Counted from the stretch's first letter, positions 10,533-20,743 are shown. The stretch: DNA of 64,000 nucleotides from Tetragonia tetragonoides (GCA_038025085.1 CM076139.1:52804807-52868806); one strand, 5' to 3'. The notes: generated from the letters alone by a model not told the origin. Translations and numbers: made by a program.

Positions 10533-13500
10533 TTTTCTCAGTCTGGAATGTCAAGGGTTGCAATAAACCCTTGAAAATAAATGAGGTAAAGAAATATATG
10601 TGGACTAATAAAATTGATTTCCTAGCTATTGTGGAAACAAAAATAAAAGAACCAAAGTTAGGGCCTGTAGTACAGAAGCTGTTTAGGGGGTATAAGTGTC
10701 TCAGTAATCATAGCCATCACTATAATGGGCGCAATGTGTGCCTCTGGAAGGAAGTTGACATGGATGTGTGTGCACTTGATATTACTGCACAGGCAATTCA
10801 CCTTAAAGTTAGAGCTCCTGGGGGTATGGAGTTTATCCTTACTATTGTGTATGCTTTCAATAGTCAGCAGGGGAGACTGAGTTTGTGGCAAGACCTGTGC
10901 TCTTGGGATCCAGGGGCCCAAACTCCTTGGCTTGTAGCTGGGGACTTCAATGTCATTCTCAGACCTGATGAGAGAGTCTCAGCCAGTGATCCAAATATGA
11001 GTGAAATTGAGGATCTTGTTCAGTGTTTGGGTAACTGTTCCTTGCAAGACCTTCCTTATGTGGGAACACAGTTCACTTGGAGCAATAAGCAAAAAGTTGG
11101 TGATCGAGTTATGAGCAAGTTGGATAGAGTCCTGGGGAATCCAGGGTGGAGTTTCTATAGTTCAGTCACCTCTGTGCAATTCCTACACCATGGAGTGTCT
11201 GATCATGCCCCAAGTATTATAAGAATCGGTAGAAATATGGGTGCACCTCCTAGGACATTTAAGTATTTGAATTGTTGGGGGGATGATCATGATTTTATTG
11301 ATATTTTGAAGGATGGGTGGGATAGGCCTGTTACTGGTTGTCCTATGTATAGAGTTGTGAGGAGCCTGCAGTGGCTCAAGAAGGATCTGAGAAGACTACA
11401 CAACAAGAGCTACTCCAAAATAGGGGAAAGAATTGCAAATGCTGAGCTCCAGTTGAAAGAAATACAAGACCTGTTGCAGGTTACTCCTCAGGATGAGCAC
11501 CTTATCCAGTCTGAGAGAGAAGTGCTAGATGTGTACAGGAAGTTCAGGGAGGTGGAGGAAGCTATTTTGAAGCAAAAGGCAAAAGGTGTGGAGATTAGTC
11601 TAGGGGATGAGAACAATAGATACTTTCAGGCAAAAGTTAAGGAGAGGCAGTTAAAAAAGGCCATCACTGCCTTGCATGATGATGATGGGGTATGCCACAC
11701 TGAGCATGCAGCTGTTGCAAATGATATTGTAGGGTTCTACCAGAAACTCTTTGGTAGGACTTACCCAGTGGAAGATTTTGATGCAGGGGAGTTTACTGCT
11801 GGACCAACTCTCTCACAACAACAACAATGCTTGCTTATGGGGGGTTTCACAAAGGATGAGATTAGAAAGGCTATATTTAGCATCCCAGACTGTAAGGCTC
11901 CAGGGCCGGATGGGTATAGCTCATCTTTCTTCAAGAAAGCATGGAAGGTGGTGGGTGATGATGTTTGTGATGTTGTGGAGGATTTTTTCAAAAGTGGGAA
12001 ATTGCTTAAAGCTGTAAATTCCACAGCTATTACCCTTGTCCCAAAGAGCCCTAGCCCTGCTGGTATGGGGGAATACAGGCCTATTTCCTGTTGCACTGTC
12101 CTGTATAAGACAATCACTAAGCTCTTGACTGATAAGATGAAACTTGTGGTATCTGAACTCATTGGTATGGAACAAGCAGCCTTTGTGCAAGGGAGAAAGA
12201 TTGATGATAATGTCAGACTAGCCCATGAATTGATCCAAAAGTATGATAGGAAGGGCATTTCACCCAGGGCTATGTTAAAAATTGACATTAGGAAGGCTTA
12301 TGATTCTGTGAACTGGGGATTCCTGGAGAAAATCATGCAGACCTTGAGGTTCCCAGATTGTTTTGTTAGAAAAGTAATCACTTGTGTTACTTCTGCTCAA
12401 TTCTCAGTTAATGTGAATGGGAAGCTGGAAGGTTATTTTGCTGGAGGCAGAGGCTTGAGGCAGGGAGACCCCATGTCTCCCTACCTCTCTATGCTATGTA
12501 TGGAAGGCCTTTCAAGAATTCTGCGCAAGCTCAGAGATGAAGAAGGGTTTAGGTACCATCCCAAGTGTAGGAGAATGAACTTGACTCATCTGATTTTTGC
12601 TGATGACCTCCTTGTTTTTACAAGGGGAGATAAGAACTTCACAGCTGCTGCAATCAAGACATTCAATAGATTTGCAGGTATGTCTGGATTGCTTGCAAAT
12701 GAAGATAAGAGTTGTTTCTACTTTGGGGGTGTTTCTGAAGGGGATACGCAAAATATATTGCAATATTCTGGGTTCCAAGAAGGTAGTCTCCCCTTCAAGT
12801 ACCTTGGAGTGCCCTTGTCTGCTGCCCGTGTTACAAGGGCCCTCTGCCAGCCTTTGATTAGTACTGTATCTCAACATGTTAACAATTGGGCTAGCAAGCT
12901 GCTCAGTTATGCAGGTAGAATCCATTTGTGGAACTCTGTGATTTTTTCTACAATGAATTACTGGTGTGCTATATTTTTGCTCCCTAAACAAGTGATATAT
13001 GACATACAACAAATGGGCAGAAAATTTATTTGGGGGAAACTTGGACAGGAGAGAGCCATGGTCCCTGTGGGATGGAAGAAGGTTTGTGCTCCTAAGAATA
13101 GAGGGGGTCTAAATGTGCGTGAGTTGTACACGTGGAACCTTGCAGCTGCTTGCAAGAGCCTGTGGTGGATTGATAGCAATGGGAATGGCAGTTGGGCCAC
13201 CTGGGTGCATACGTACCTGCTACCAAGGCATAGTTTATGGGAGGTTACTGCAAAAAGTACTGACTCCAATTTATGGAAGAAGATGCTTCATGTCCGTGAC
13301 CTGGTGATTGATAAAGCAGGTTCTAGAGAGGCAGGTATAGCAGCTCTGAGAAAGATGAAGAAGGGGGATAATTTTAAATTACAGGCAGCATATGAAGATG
13401 ATTGCCATAAGAGGCTGCTCACTAGAACTCTGCTCAAGAGAAGGGGCATGGATGTTAATACTGGATGCAGCATGTGTAGCAGTGGTGAAGATGATTGTGA

Positions 13501-13825
13501 CCACATTTTCTTTCAATGTGAAATTGCGGGGAGAGTGTGGAGGTCCATTCTGAACTGGATTGGGATACAGAGGAACGCACTCAGTTTAGGGCATGAATTG
13601 AGGTGGTTTGCTAGATATTGCAAGGGACCAGATATGAGGATGATGATCCGTAGAGCTGCTTTGGTGGGCACTATGTATGAGATATGGCATGAAAGAAACT
13701 TGCGTATCTTTCAAAATGAAGCACGACCTGCTGGTGTCATTGTAAAAGAAATTCAGAATACCTTGTGTGCTAGATTCCAAGCTCTGTATAAAGATAAAGC
13801 AACAGAAGTTTTGCTTAGCATGTAA
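10529..13825 (+). CDS. LINE ORF2: endonuclease and reverse transcriptase
   Basis: A 1098-residue open frame starting at ATG 10529, with its start overlapping the ORF1 stop. An N-terminal APE-type endonuclease shows FLAIVETKI, WLVAGDFNVIL (residue about 138) and SDHAPS (about 223). The reverse transcriptase shows IDIRKAYDSVNW, GLRQGDPMSPYL (about 641) and LIFADDLLVF (catalytic FADD about 689). The C-terminus has a zinc-binding zf-RVT-like segment CSMCSSGEDDCDHIFFQC (about 980). The region just before the zinc motif looks shorter than in relatives, which often have a VPKH-type segment there, so a small internal deletion is possible. It would catalyse target-primed reverse transcription in the nucleus. 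Confidence 0.92.
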   Translation: MIFSVWNVKGCNKPLKINEVKKYMWTNKIDFLAIVETKIKEPKLGPVVQKLFRGYKCLSNHSHHYNGRNVCLWKEVDMDVCALDITAQAIHLKVRAPGGMEFILTIVYAFNSQQGRLSLWQDLCSWDPGAQTPWLVAGDFNVILRPDERVSASDPNMSEIEDLVQCLGNCSLQDLPYVGTQFTWSNKQKVGDRVMSKLDRVLGNPGWSFYSSVTSVQFLHHGVSDHAPSIIRIGRNMGAPPRTFKYLNCWGDDHDFIDILKDGWDRPVTGCPMYRVVRSLQWLKKDLRRLHNKSYSKIGERIANAELQLKEIQDLLQVTPQDEHLIQSEREVLDVYRKFREVEEAILKQKAKGVEISLGDENNRYFQAKVKERQLKKAITALHDDDGVCHTEHAAVANDIVGFYQKLFGRTYPVEDFDAGEFTAGPTLSQQQQCLLMGGFTKDEIRKAIFSIPDCKAPGPDGYSSSFFKKAWKVVGDDVCDVVEDFFKSGKLLKAVNSTAITLVPKSPSPAGMGEYRPISCCTVLYKTITKLLTDKMKLVVSELIGMEQAAFVQGRKIDDNVRLAHELIQKYDRKGISPRAMLKIDIRKAYDSVNWGFLEKIMQTLRFPDCFVRKVITCVTSAQFSVNVNGKLEGYFAGGRGLRQGDPMSPYLSMLCMEGLSRILRKLRDEEGFRYHPKCRRMNLTHLIFADDLLVFTRGDKNFTAAAIKTFNRFAGMSGLLANEDKSCFYFGGVSEGDTQNILQYSGFQEGSLPFKYLGVPLSAARVTRALCQPLISTVSQHVNNWASKLLSYAGRIHLWNSVIFSTMNYWCAIFLLPKQVIYDIQQMGRKFIWGKLGQERAMVPVGWKKVCAPKNRGGLNVRELYTWNLAAACKSLWWIDSNGNGSWATWVHTYLLPRHSLWEVTAKSTDSNLWKKMLHVRDLVIDKAGSREAGIAALRKMKKGDNFKLQAAYEDDCHKRLLTRTLLKRRGMDVNTGCSMCSSGEDDCDHIFFQCEIAGRVWRSILNWIGIQRNALSLGHELRWFARYCKGPDMRMMIRRAALVGTMYEIWHERNLRIFQNEARPAGVIVKEIQNTLCARFQALYKDKATEVLLSM

Positions 13826-14420
13826 GTAGTGAATCTGTATAGAGGAGCCCAGAGGCCACATTTGTATAGGGGAAAGAGATATATGCTTAGGTAGGTGTTA
13901 AGTGGATAGACATATAGCTATCGCTTATAGGTTGTATTAGGGATTGAGGATGCTACTCCGGCATACTTTTTGGAAATATACTTACCATTTTTCCAAAAAA
14001 ATAAATAAAATTGAACAAAGTGATGGGAAAAAGAAACCCAAAATGTATTCATAATAATGCCACACAATGACACAAACCTATGAAAAAGAAACTACAGAAT
14101 GACGATTCTTATAAGAAATAAGAGCATATTCCCCTACTTAATATTGGTCGCATAAGGGGTTAGCCGATCGTTATGAAAGTGGCGGCTAAATTAAAGATTA
14201 CGAGCTGTAAATTGAAGTGGTCCAAGGGGATCTTGAGTGATCGATTATTTGTAGGGTAAGAGGACAAACAAAGCATGTTGGAGTATCCTTTAGCTCATAT
14301 CAAGTTTCAAATTAGCAATTTTGCAATGAAGAATTGAACAGTTCATATTCGTAGGCATTGCAAACATTACCAAAAGGCCCTAAATAAGGTCATGGTTCAG
14401 CTAGATAACCCTACAAATAA

Positions 14421-14607
14421 GGCCCTGTTCTCTTCAACGAAATGGTGCGGGACGATGAGGAACGGAACGGGACGGATTGGAAAGGAACGGAACGGAACGG
14501 CGCCGCGCGGATAATTCAAAAAAATATGAGACAAAATGAAGTACAGAATGCGAAACGAAACGGAACGGAACAGAATGCAGCATGGAATCGACGAAAAGAA
14601 CAGGACC
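14421..14607. mobile_element. Tourist-like MITE (PIF/Harbinger type)
   Basis: A 187-bp insert with terminal inverted repeats GGCCCTGTTCTCTTC and GAAAAGAACAGGACC, flanked by TAA on both sides (14418-14420 and 14608-14610). Copy 2 of the duplication (near 17200) lacks it and so gives an empty site. The interior is rich in GGAACGGAACGG repeats. Confidence 0.8.
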
Positions 14608-14783
14608 TAATAATAATAGTGACAAGCTTTAGCAACCGATATGAAGATCGCCTAGTGTATCGGAAAGGGAAAATTTATAGGTGCTCTCAAGAGCGTGAAA
14701 ATAGGTACACTCATCAGTTGGAAATTAAGTGGGCCAAAGAAGAGAAATGGTCTAATAATTCTGTTAGGGTTGGACCGTAAATA

Positions 14784-14987
14784 CTCCCTCTGTATCATTG
14801 GCTAGTCCTTGAAAAAGTAAATGAAAACAAATTGAAAAAGCTAAGGTCTATTTTACCCTCACTTTTTCCATCATTTACTCATATGAATTATGACTTAATG
14901 GCAAAAGGAGACATCACATGTCATTCTCAACTCTACTAAAATATCTTGTCAAAAGCAAATGTTAACATCTTTATAAAACAAAGAAAG
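14784..14987. mobile_element. Stowaway-like MITE, copy 1
   Basis: Bounded by TA on both sides. It begins CTCCCTCTGTATCATTGGC and ends with the imperfect complement of CTTTCTTTGTTTTATAAAG. The paralogous copy is at 17375-17572, so it predates the duplication. Confidence 0.65.
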
Positions 14988-15007
14988 TATTAACATAAAA
15001 TATATTA

Positions 15008-15337
15008 AGGGTGTGTTCCTTTATTTTTCACTTATTGAACCTTACTCAATCAGTGGAAATCAGTGGTAAGACCTTACTCAATCAGTGGGAATCAGTGGCA
15101 ATACCTTACCGAATCAGTGAGAATCAGTGGCAGAACCTTATTCAATCAGTGAAAATCAGTGACTTGATCGACATTTCTCATCACAGAATCAGTGGCAAGA
15201 CTTTATTGAATTAGTGAGAATCAGTGGAAGGACCTTACCGAATCAGTGAAAATCAGTGGTAAAACCTTACCGAATCTGTGAAAATCAGTTGCAAAACTTT
15301 ACTCAATCAGTGAAAATAAATGGAAAAGAACGCACCC
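15008..15337. mobile_element. Tourist-like MITE with internal minisatellite, copy 1
   Basis: The ends are AGGGTGTGTTCCTTT and AAAAGAACGCACCC, with TTA on each side (15005-15007 and 15338-15340). Between them lie about nine imperfect copies of a roughly 30-bp unit containing AATCAGTGAGAATCAGTGGC and CTTACTCAATCAGTG. The paralogous copy is at 17593-17910. It is related by its termini to the MITE at 36980-37131. Confidence 0.75.
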
Positions 15338-15409
15338 TTAGTTTCAAGGGTTATGGTCATAAAAGAAAGAAAATAAATGGTTTATACATTATATAAAAAA
15401 ATAATAAAC

Positions 15410-15681
15410 ATGTCCACCATTTCCGGTATGAGTCAAGAGTTTCTTTACTTTTTGGCTTCGCAATATAATGGACTAAAGCAAAATAACTCATAAAATTGTC
15501 GGCACTTCTTATTCATTGTGAAGTTGCCGATGGTCATCGCACTTCGGATCTCGAGTCAAACAGAAACAACCTTTTTGTGAGATTCTCGCAGGGGTAAGAC
15601 TGTATACAACCGACCCCCCTTCCCTTACCCTGCCTAGGCGGGAGCCTCTTTGAAAGCATTGGGGTAATGTTAATGTTAATG
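15410..15681 (+). mobile_element. SINE (Au-like 3' region)
   Basis: A 272-bp insert flanked by an 18-bp exact direct repeat, tataaaaaaataataaac (15392-15409 and 15682-15699). Copy 2 of the duplication has a single copy of this target near 17963-17981 (empty site). The 3' half includes GGGTAAGACTGTATACAACC and GCATTGGGGTAATG followed by TTAATG repeats. This resembles Au-type plant SINE tails. Confidence 0.75.
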
Positions 15682-15934
15682 TATAAAAAAATAATAAACG
15701 TGGGGAATGAGGGTACGTATACAAGGCAACTAACGCGGTCCCGTACATGTATGTGGGTACCCTTACCGTGAAAGTCATCGGTAAATGATTACGTGGCAAT
15801 AGCTTAGTTTTGTGAGCTGCTGATGAATCACTTACCATTGACCAATCTATCCATCTAGAGATAATCTGGTGTGATGTGGATGTCCGTTTCCGTAAGAACA
15901 TTTCATTCACCCCCAAAAAGTGCAAGACTGGTAC

Positions 15935-16423
15935 TATATATTTCGTCTCCAAGCAAACTAGAATTAAGCTTCTTCTTCTGTTTACGCGTAGTCCACGTAT
16001 CATTATCTATTGCCTGCGTCTCACGTGTCATTTTCTTTGCACACATAAATGTAAATTCCTATTAAGCTTTTGTATATAGGCCCGTTAATCTATAACCCAG
16101 TCTTACTATAATCTAGTTTGTACTCAGTATATATTTGAAATAAATATACAGGGAGCCCCCTCAGGGGTTATAATATCTTCTAATGCCTTCCCTCCAAAGT
16201 CCCCCTCATGTTGTGTTTCACTAGTTTTTTTTTTGTTTTTTTGTTTTTTTGTTTTTTTTGTTTTTTTTTGTCTTTTAGAATTATTCTCTCTACAAGACGA
16301 CTAGTTAGGATAGGCGGCATACATTTGAACTTTCCCAAAATTCTGCCCTAAATGGAATACTTATTTGGATTGTTTGTTTGTTGTTGTTGTTACTGCTGCT
16401 GCTATGTTGTGTTTCACTACTTA
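15935..16423. other. Segment present only in copy 1 of the duplication
   Basis: Copy 2 joins GGTAC directly to ATCTTTTACG, so either about 490 bp was inserted here or was lost from copy 2. It contains a T-rich tract with regularly spaced G (about 16207-16270) and short TTG repeats. No gene is seen. Confidence 0.6.
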
Positions 16424-17374
16424 TATCTTTTACGTTTCTCACTAGAACTTGAGCACTAAATTCGAACCACGAGTCTAAATTGAACTGAACTGAACTCGAA
16501 TCTAACTATAATATTTGGTTTGTAGAGTTTTGACTCAAAACCCAAGCCAAAGAAAAATCTCATCTTTACTATAATTACTAGCCCCCTAGTTCGATCGACT
16601 CCTACCTTCATTACCTTAGGGAATGAGCCTAATTGCCCCTTAATAAAAAAAATCTAAAAAAAGAATACTCAATGAAGCGCTATAAAAGAAAAAAACAGTG
16701 TATACATTATGCAATTTTATTTTTTTTTCTGATGTACTAAGACAACTAGGCTACCAACATTATAATAAGCACACTGCCAACTTTGAAAAGAAGGCATAAA
16801 GTCATTAATTTACATAAATTTGGTCTTTATGTACTCGATATGTTTTGTACTCGATATATTTTGTACGCTCGTGGAAAACTGGATTCGAGGCAATATACAG
16901 TGCACTACTTAATATTTTCCTACTTAATATTGGTCACATAAGAGGTTAGCCGATCGTTATAAAAGTGGCGGCTAAATTAAAGATTACGAGCTGTAAATTG
17001 AAGTGGTCCAAAGGGATCTTGCGGGATCGATTATTTGTAGGGTAAGATGACAAACAAATCATGTTATCATTTAGCTCATATCAAGTTTCAAATTAGCAAT
17101 TTTGCAATGAAGAATTGAACAGTTCATATTCGTAGGTATTGCAAACATTATTAAAAGGCCCTAAATAAGGTCATGGTTCAGCCAAATAACCCTACAAACA
17201 ATAATGGTAGTGACAAGCTATAGCAACCGATATGAAGATCGCCTAGTGTACCGGAAAGAGAAAATTTATAGGTGCTCTCAAGAGCATGAAAATAGGTACA
17301 CTCATTAGTTGAAAATTAAATGGGCCAAAGAAGAGAAATGGTCTAGTTATTCTCATAGGGTTGGACAGTAAATA

Positions 17375-17572
17375 CTTCCTCTGTGTCATTTTGGCTAGTC
17401 CTCGAAAAAGTTAATGAAAACAAATTTAAAAAGCTAAGGTCTATTTTACCCTCACTTTTTCCCATCATTTACTCATATGAATTATGATTTAAGGGCAAAA
17501 GGAAACATCACATGTCATTCTCAACTCTACTAAAATATCGTGCATGTTAACATCTTTATAAAACAAAGAAAG
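17375..17572. mobile_element. Stowaway-like MITE, copy 2
   Basis: Paralogue of 14784-14987, bounded by TA. It begins CTTCCTCTGTGTCATTTTGG. Confidence 0.6.
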
Positions 17573-17592
17573 TATTAACATAAAATAGATTA

Positions 17593-17910
17593 AGGGTGTG
17601 TTTCTTTTTACTTACTGGACCTTACTCAATCAGTGGAAACCAGTGGCAAAATCTTACTCAATTAGTGAGAATCAGTGGCAATAACTTACCAAATCAGTGA
17701 GAATCAGTGGCATAATCTTATTCGGATATCAGTGACAGGATCCACAATTCTCCTCACAGAATCAGTGACGAGACCTTATAGAATCAGTGAGAATCAGTGG
17801 AAGGACCTTACCGAATCGGTGGAAATCAGTGGTAAGACTTTACCGAATCTGTGGAAATCAGTCGCAAGACTTTACTCAATTAGTGAAAATAAATGGAAAA
17901 AAACGCACCC
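17593..17910. mobile_element. Tourist-like MITE with internal minisatellite, copy 2
   Basis: Paralogue of 15008-15337. The left flank is TTA; the right flank has drifted to TTG. The internal AATCAGTG array differs in unit number and order from copy 1. Confidence 0.7.
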
Positions 17911-18005
17911 TTGAAACAGGGTTATGGTCATAAAAGAAAGAAAATAAAAGGTTTCTACATTATATAAAAAAAATAATAAACGTGGGGAATGAGGGTACGT
18001 ATACA

Positions 18006-18418
18006 TAGGGCTGTTCAAAAATATTCGAACTCGAGCATCCGATCCGAAAACCCGAATATCCGAACTCAAATTATCCGAAAAAGCGGATATCCGAAATTTC
18101 GGATACTCGAAAAACGGATATCCGAAATTTCGGATACGGGTTCGGATACCATTTCTGAAATTTTCGGATGTTCGAATATCTGAAAATATCCGAAAAACTC
18201 AAATTATCCGAAACTATCCGAAATATTTTGCTCACATTTTCAAAATATTAGGCACAAAATAGGATAAAAAATAAAAATAATAAATATATTTCGGATAACG
18301 GATATCCGACTATCCAAATCGGATACCCGAAATTTTAAATACGGGTTCGGATATCAAAATTTGCTATTCAAAATTTCGGATACCTGAAATTTTAGATATC
18401 CGCATATAAACACCCCTA
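18006..18418. mobile_element. hAT-type non-autonomous element
   Basis: A 413-bp insert with ends TAGGGCTGTTCA and the complement of TAGGGGTGTTTATA. It is flanked by 8-bp repeats CGTATACA (17998-18005) and CATATACA (18419-18426), one mismatch. The empty site CGTATACA is intact in copy 1 near 15712. The interior consists largely of TCGGATATCCGA-type palindromes (for example GGATATCCGAAATTTCGG), repeated many times. Confidence 0.8.
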
Positions 18419-18578
18419 CATATACAAGGCAACTAACGCGGTTCCGTACATGTATGTGGGTACCCTTACCGTGAAAGTCATCGGTAAATGATTACGTGGC
18501 AATAGCTTAGCTACGTTTGTGAGCTGCTGATGAATCACTTACCATTCACCAATCTATCCATCTAGAGATAATCTGGTG

Positions 18579-19245
18579 TAGAGGTGGCAAACGGTCGGTC
18601 AGATCGGGTTTAGGTCGGGTCAGTTTCAGTCGGATTATTTATAGGTCGGGTCGTTTCGGTTTCGGGTTGAGAAATGCTTGTTCATAACCCAGAGCGTTTG
18701 GGTTCGGGTCGACCCAACGGGTTGTGCATTTATTTTTTAATTAGGTTATAATTGCATAATTAATTATATTTTCAACTCTAAAATAAAAAAGTTCCACACT
18801 ATAATGTTATTAGACATAATATATATGGTTTTAGTCTACTTGAAAACTATGTCGTAAAGTTTTTACAAGTTATTATGTTCTTACTAATGCCTACGAAGTA
18901 TCAAATCGTTACCTATGTAACAATTAGTTAAGCTCGTTCCACAAGGATTATAAAAACTCTTATTAAAGAGAAATCTGAAACTACATATGTCAAAATTGGT
19001 TGATATGTAAGAAATTTTGATATGACTAAGCTTTTTGTCATTCACTTTTCTCATGCTGATATGTCTTGTTTTGAAATCTTCAACTCAACGGGTCGACCCA
19101 GAGCGGGTTCGGATTTGACCCAATAAATGTCGATTTTTCGTTCAGTAAGTATCGGGTTTCGGGTTGAAATTCTTTGTTCAAGACCCAAACTTTTCGGGTC
19201 GGTATGGGTCGAGTTCTCGGATCGGGTCAAATTTTGCCAGCTCTA
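18579..19245. mobile_element. hAT-type non-autonomous element, second family
   Basis: A 667-bp insert with ends TAGAGGTGGCAAA and TTTTGCCAGCTCTA. It is flanked by 8-bp repeats ATCTGGTG (18571-18578) and ATTTGGTG (19246-19253). Copy 1 shows the empty site near 15860. Both subterminal regions are loaded with GGGTCGGGT/GGTCGACCC motifs, while the centre is AT-rich. Confidence 0.8.
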
Positions 19246-19698
19246 ATTTGGTGTGATGTGGATATCCGTTTCTGTAAGAACATTTCACCCCCAAAAAGTG
19301 CGAGACTGGTACATCTTTTACGTTTCTCTCTAGAGTTTGAGCACTAAATTCGAGCCACAAATCTAAACTGAACTGAACTCGAGTCTAACTATAATATTTG
19401 GTTTGTAGAGTTTTGACTCAAAACCCAAGCCAAGGAAAAATCTCATCTTTACTATAATTATTACTAGCCCCCTAGATAACCTTAGGGCATGAGCCTAATT
19501 GCCCCTTAATAAATAAAAATAATCTAAAAAAAAAATACTCAATGAAGCGCTATAAAAGAAATAAGACAGTGTATACATTATGCAATTTTATTTTTTTTCT
19601 GATGTACTAAGACAACTAGGCTACCAGCATTATAATAAGCACACTGCCGACTTTGAAAAAAAGGCATAAAGTCCTTAATTTATATAAATTCGGTCTTT

Positions 19699-20660
19699 TG
19701 ATTAAATATAAACTCACTTACCAACTTGTCCTCCAGTTTTGATCCACATATTAAATTATCTTTATAAATTAGAGAATGATACATCCATCCATTGAGTTGT
19801 CAATCCACAATTTTATTGTATTTATCTTTCTCCTCTATTTTCACAACTCTCTCTCCTCTATTTTCAAGGTAGTAATTAAATTAGGAGAGAGATAGACACA
19901 ATATTAAAGTGGGTTGGCCACCCACTGAGTCAATAAAATATTTTTCTTATAAATTTTAATTTTTGCTTGTTAAAAGGTTACTTGTTTCTATTAAAAGGCC
20001 TCGAAAACACAGACATACAACCTTACTCGGTTCGTAAGTCCTCAGAGTAGAGTATCCCCACAAAAATTGCGAGTAAGGATCTTCTATTGTTGAGTCTTGG
20101 TGTTGTTCCCATTTCTCTCTTTCTCTCTCTTCCCAACTTCCAAATTTCTAACCCCCCTATTTACACGGTAAAAAGGAACTGCACCAAAACTCAACAACAG
20201 AGGATACAACCCCCAAAATTGCCACTTGCATAGCCAAAACAATGGGAAAAAAAGAAGAAAGGAACATATGGTCATAAACAAAGTTTTTAAGGACGTAGTA
20301 TTTCAGAAAGTGATTTCAAAAATATTTTCATTTCCAAAACTTGTATGGTTTACGCGCCTCTCTCATTCACAACGACATACACAGGCCATGAGGAAGTAAT
20401 AAATAGCTGTCTTGACTCATCTCAACCAACATCGTCAATCAAAACCTTTTCCCTTAATTCCCTTTTTTTTCTTTTCTTTTCTTTTCTTCCTCTCATCCTA
20501 TGCTTTAAGAAACCAATTTCTCTCTCATAAATCCATTACCAACACCACCAAGCTCACAAAGAAACCAAACAATAACTAAATTAAATCCCAAAAGCCAATT
20601 TCTTCTCAAGGAAACAAACAACCTCAAACCCCCAAAAGGAAATTAAAATCCCAACAATAA
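19699..20660. other. Intergenic and upstream region of the NT-C2 gene
   Basis: No gene seen. It has pyrimidine-rich stretches (CTCTCTCC, about 19840-19860) and a TTTTC repeat at about 20460-20490. The promoter of the next gene presumably lies in its right part. Confidence 0.45.
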
Positions 20661-20662
20661 AA

Positions 20663-20743
20663 GAAAGATTCAATCTTTCCTTCAAAAAAAATTAGAAAGA
20701 TTCAATCTTTCCTTTCAAAAAATAAGAAAGTTTCAATCTTTAC
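20663..20743. repeat. Three spaced near-palindromic 18-mers upstream of the NT-C2 gene
   Basis: GAAAGATTCAATCTTTCC occurs at 20663-20680 and 20695-20712, with a variant GAAAGTTTCAATCTTTAC at 20726-20743. Each of the first two has perfect 8-bp inverted arms around one C. They lie 87-167 bp upstream of the ATG, so in the 5' UTR or proximal promoter. Confidence 0.8.

Larger units (their letters stand above)
8933..14010 (+). mobile_element. L1-type LINE retrotransposon
   Basis: A non-LTR element with 5' leader, ORF1, ORF2, about 185 bp of 3' UTR and an A-rich tail (13995-14010). A 9-bp direct repeat TTGAACAAA occurs immediately before 8933 (8924-8932) and after the tail (14011-14019) and is the best candidate target duplication. 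The length of about 5.1 kb suits a full-length plant L1. ORF2 is open from end to end, while ORF1 has stops and frame changes, so the element is probably a recent but no longer autonomous copy. Confidence 0.85.
14133..16828. repeat. Tandem segmental duplication, copy 1
   Basis: From CCTACTTAATATTGGTC to ATAAATTTGGTCTTT this block is repeated as copy 2 at 16919-19698. Shared landmarks, in order, are GTTAGCCGATCGTTAT, a Stowaway MITE, a Tourist-like MITE with an internal minisatellite, GGGTACGTATACA, CATCTAGAGATAATCTGGTG and ACACTGCC(A/G)ACTTTGAAAA. Private to copy 1 are a Tourist MITE (14421-14607), a SINE (15410-15681) and about 490 bp at 15935-16423 that copy 2 lacks. No gene is seen in it. 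Confidence 0.85.
16919..19698. repeat. Tandem segmental duplication, copy 2
   Basis: Diverged repeat of 14133-16828, separated from it by about 90 bp. Private to this copy are two hAT-type insertions (18006-18418, 18579-19245). It lacks the Tourist MITE, the SINE and the 490-bp segment of copy 1. No gene is seen. Confidence 0.85.

Noticed and set aside
11761..12288. 175-codon open frame antisense to LINE ORF2
   Set aside because: Shadow of the reverse-transcriptase frame, no domain.
14442..14780. 112-codon open frame with NGTERNG repeats
   Set aside because: Produced by GGAACGG repeats within the Tourist MITE and its flank.
15509..16003. 164-codon minus-strand open frame in the duplicated block
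   Set aside because: It crosses the SINE boundary, is absent from the paralogous copy and shows no domain.
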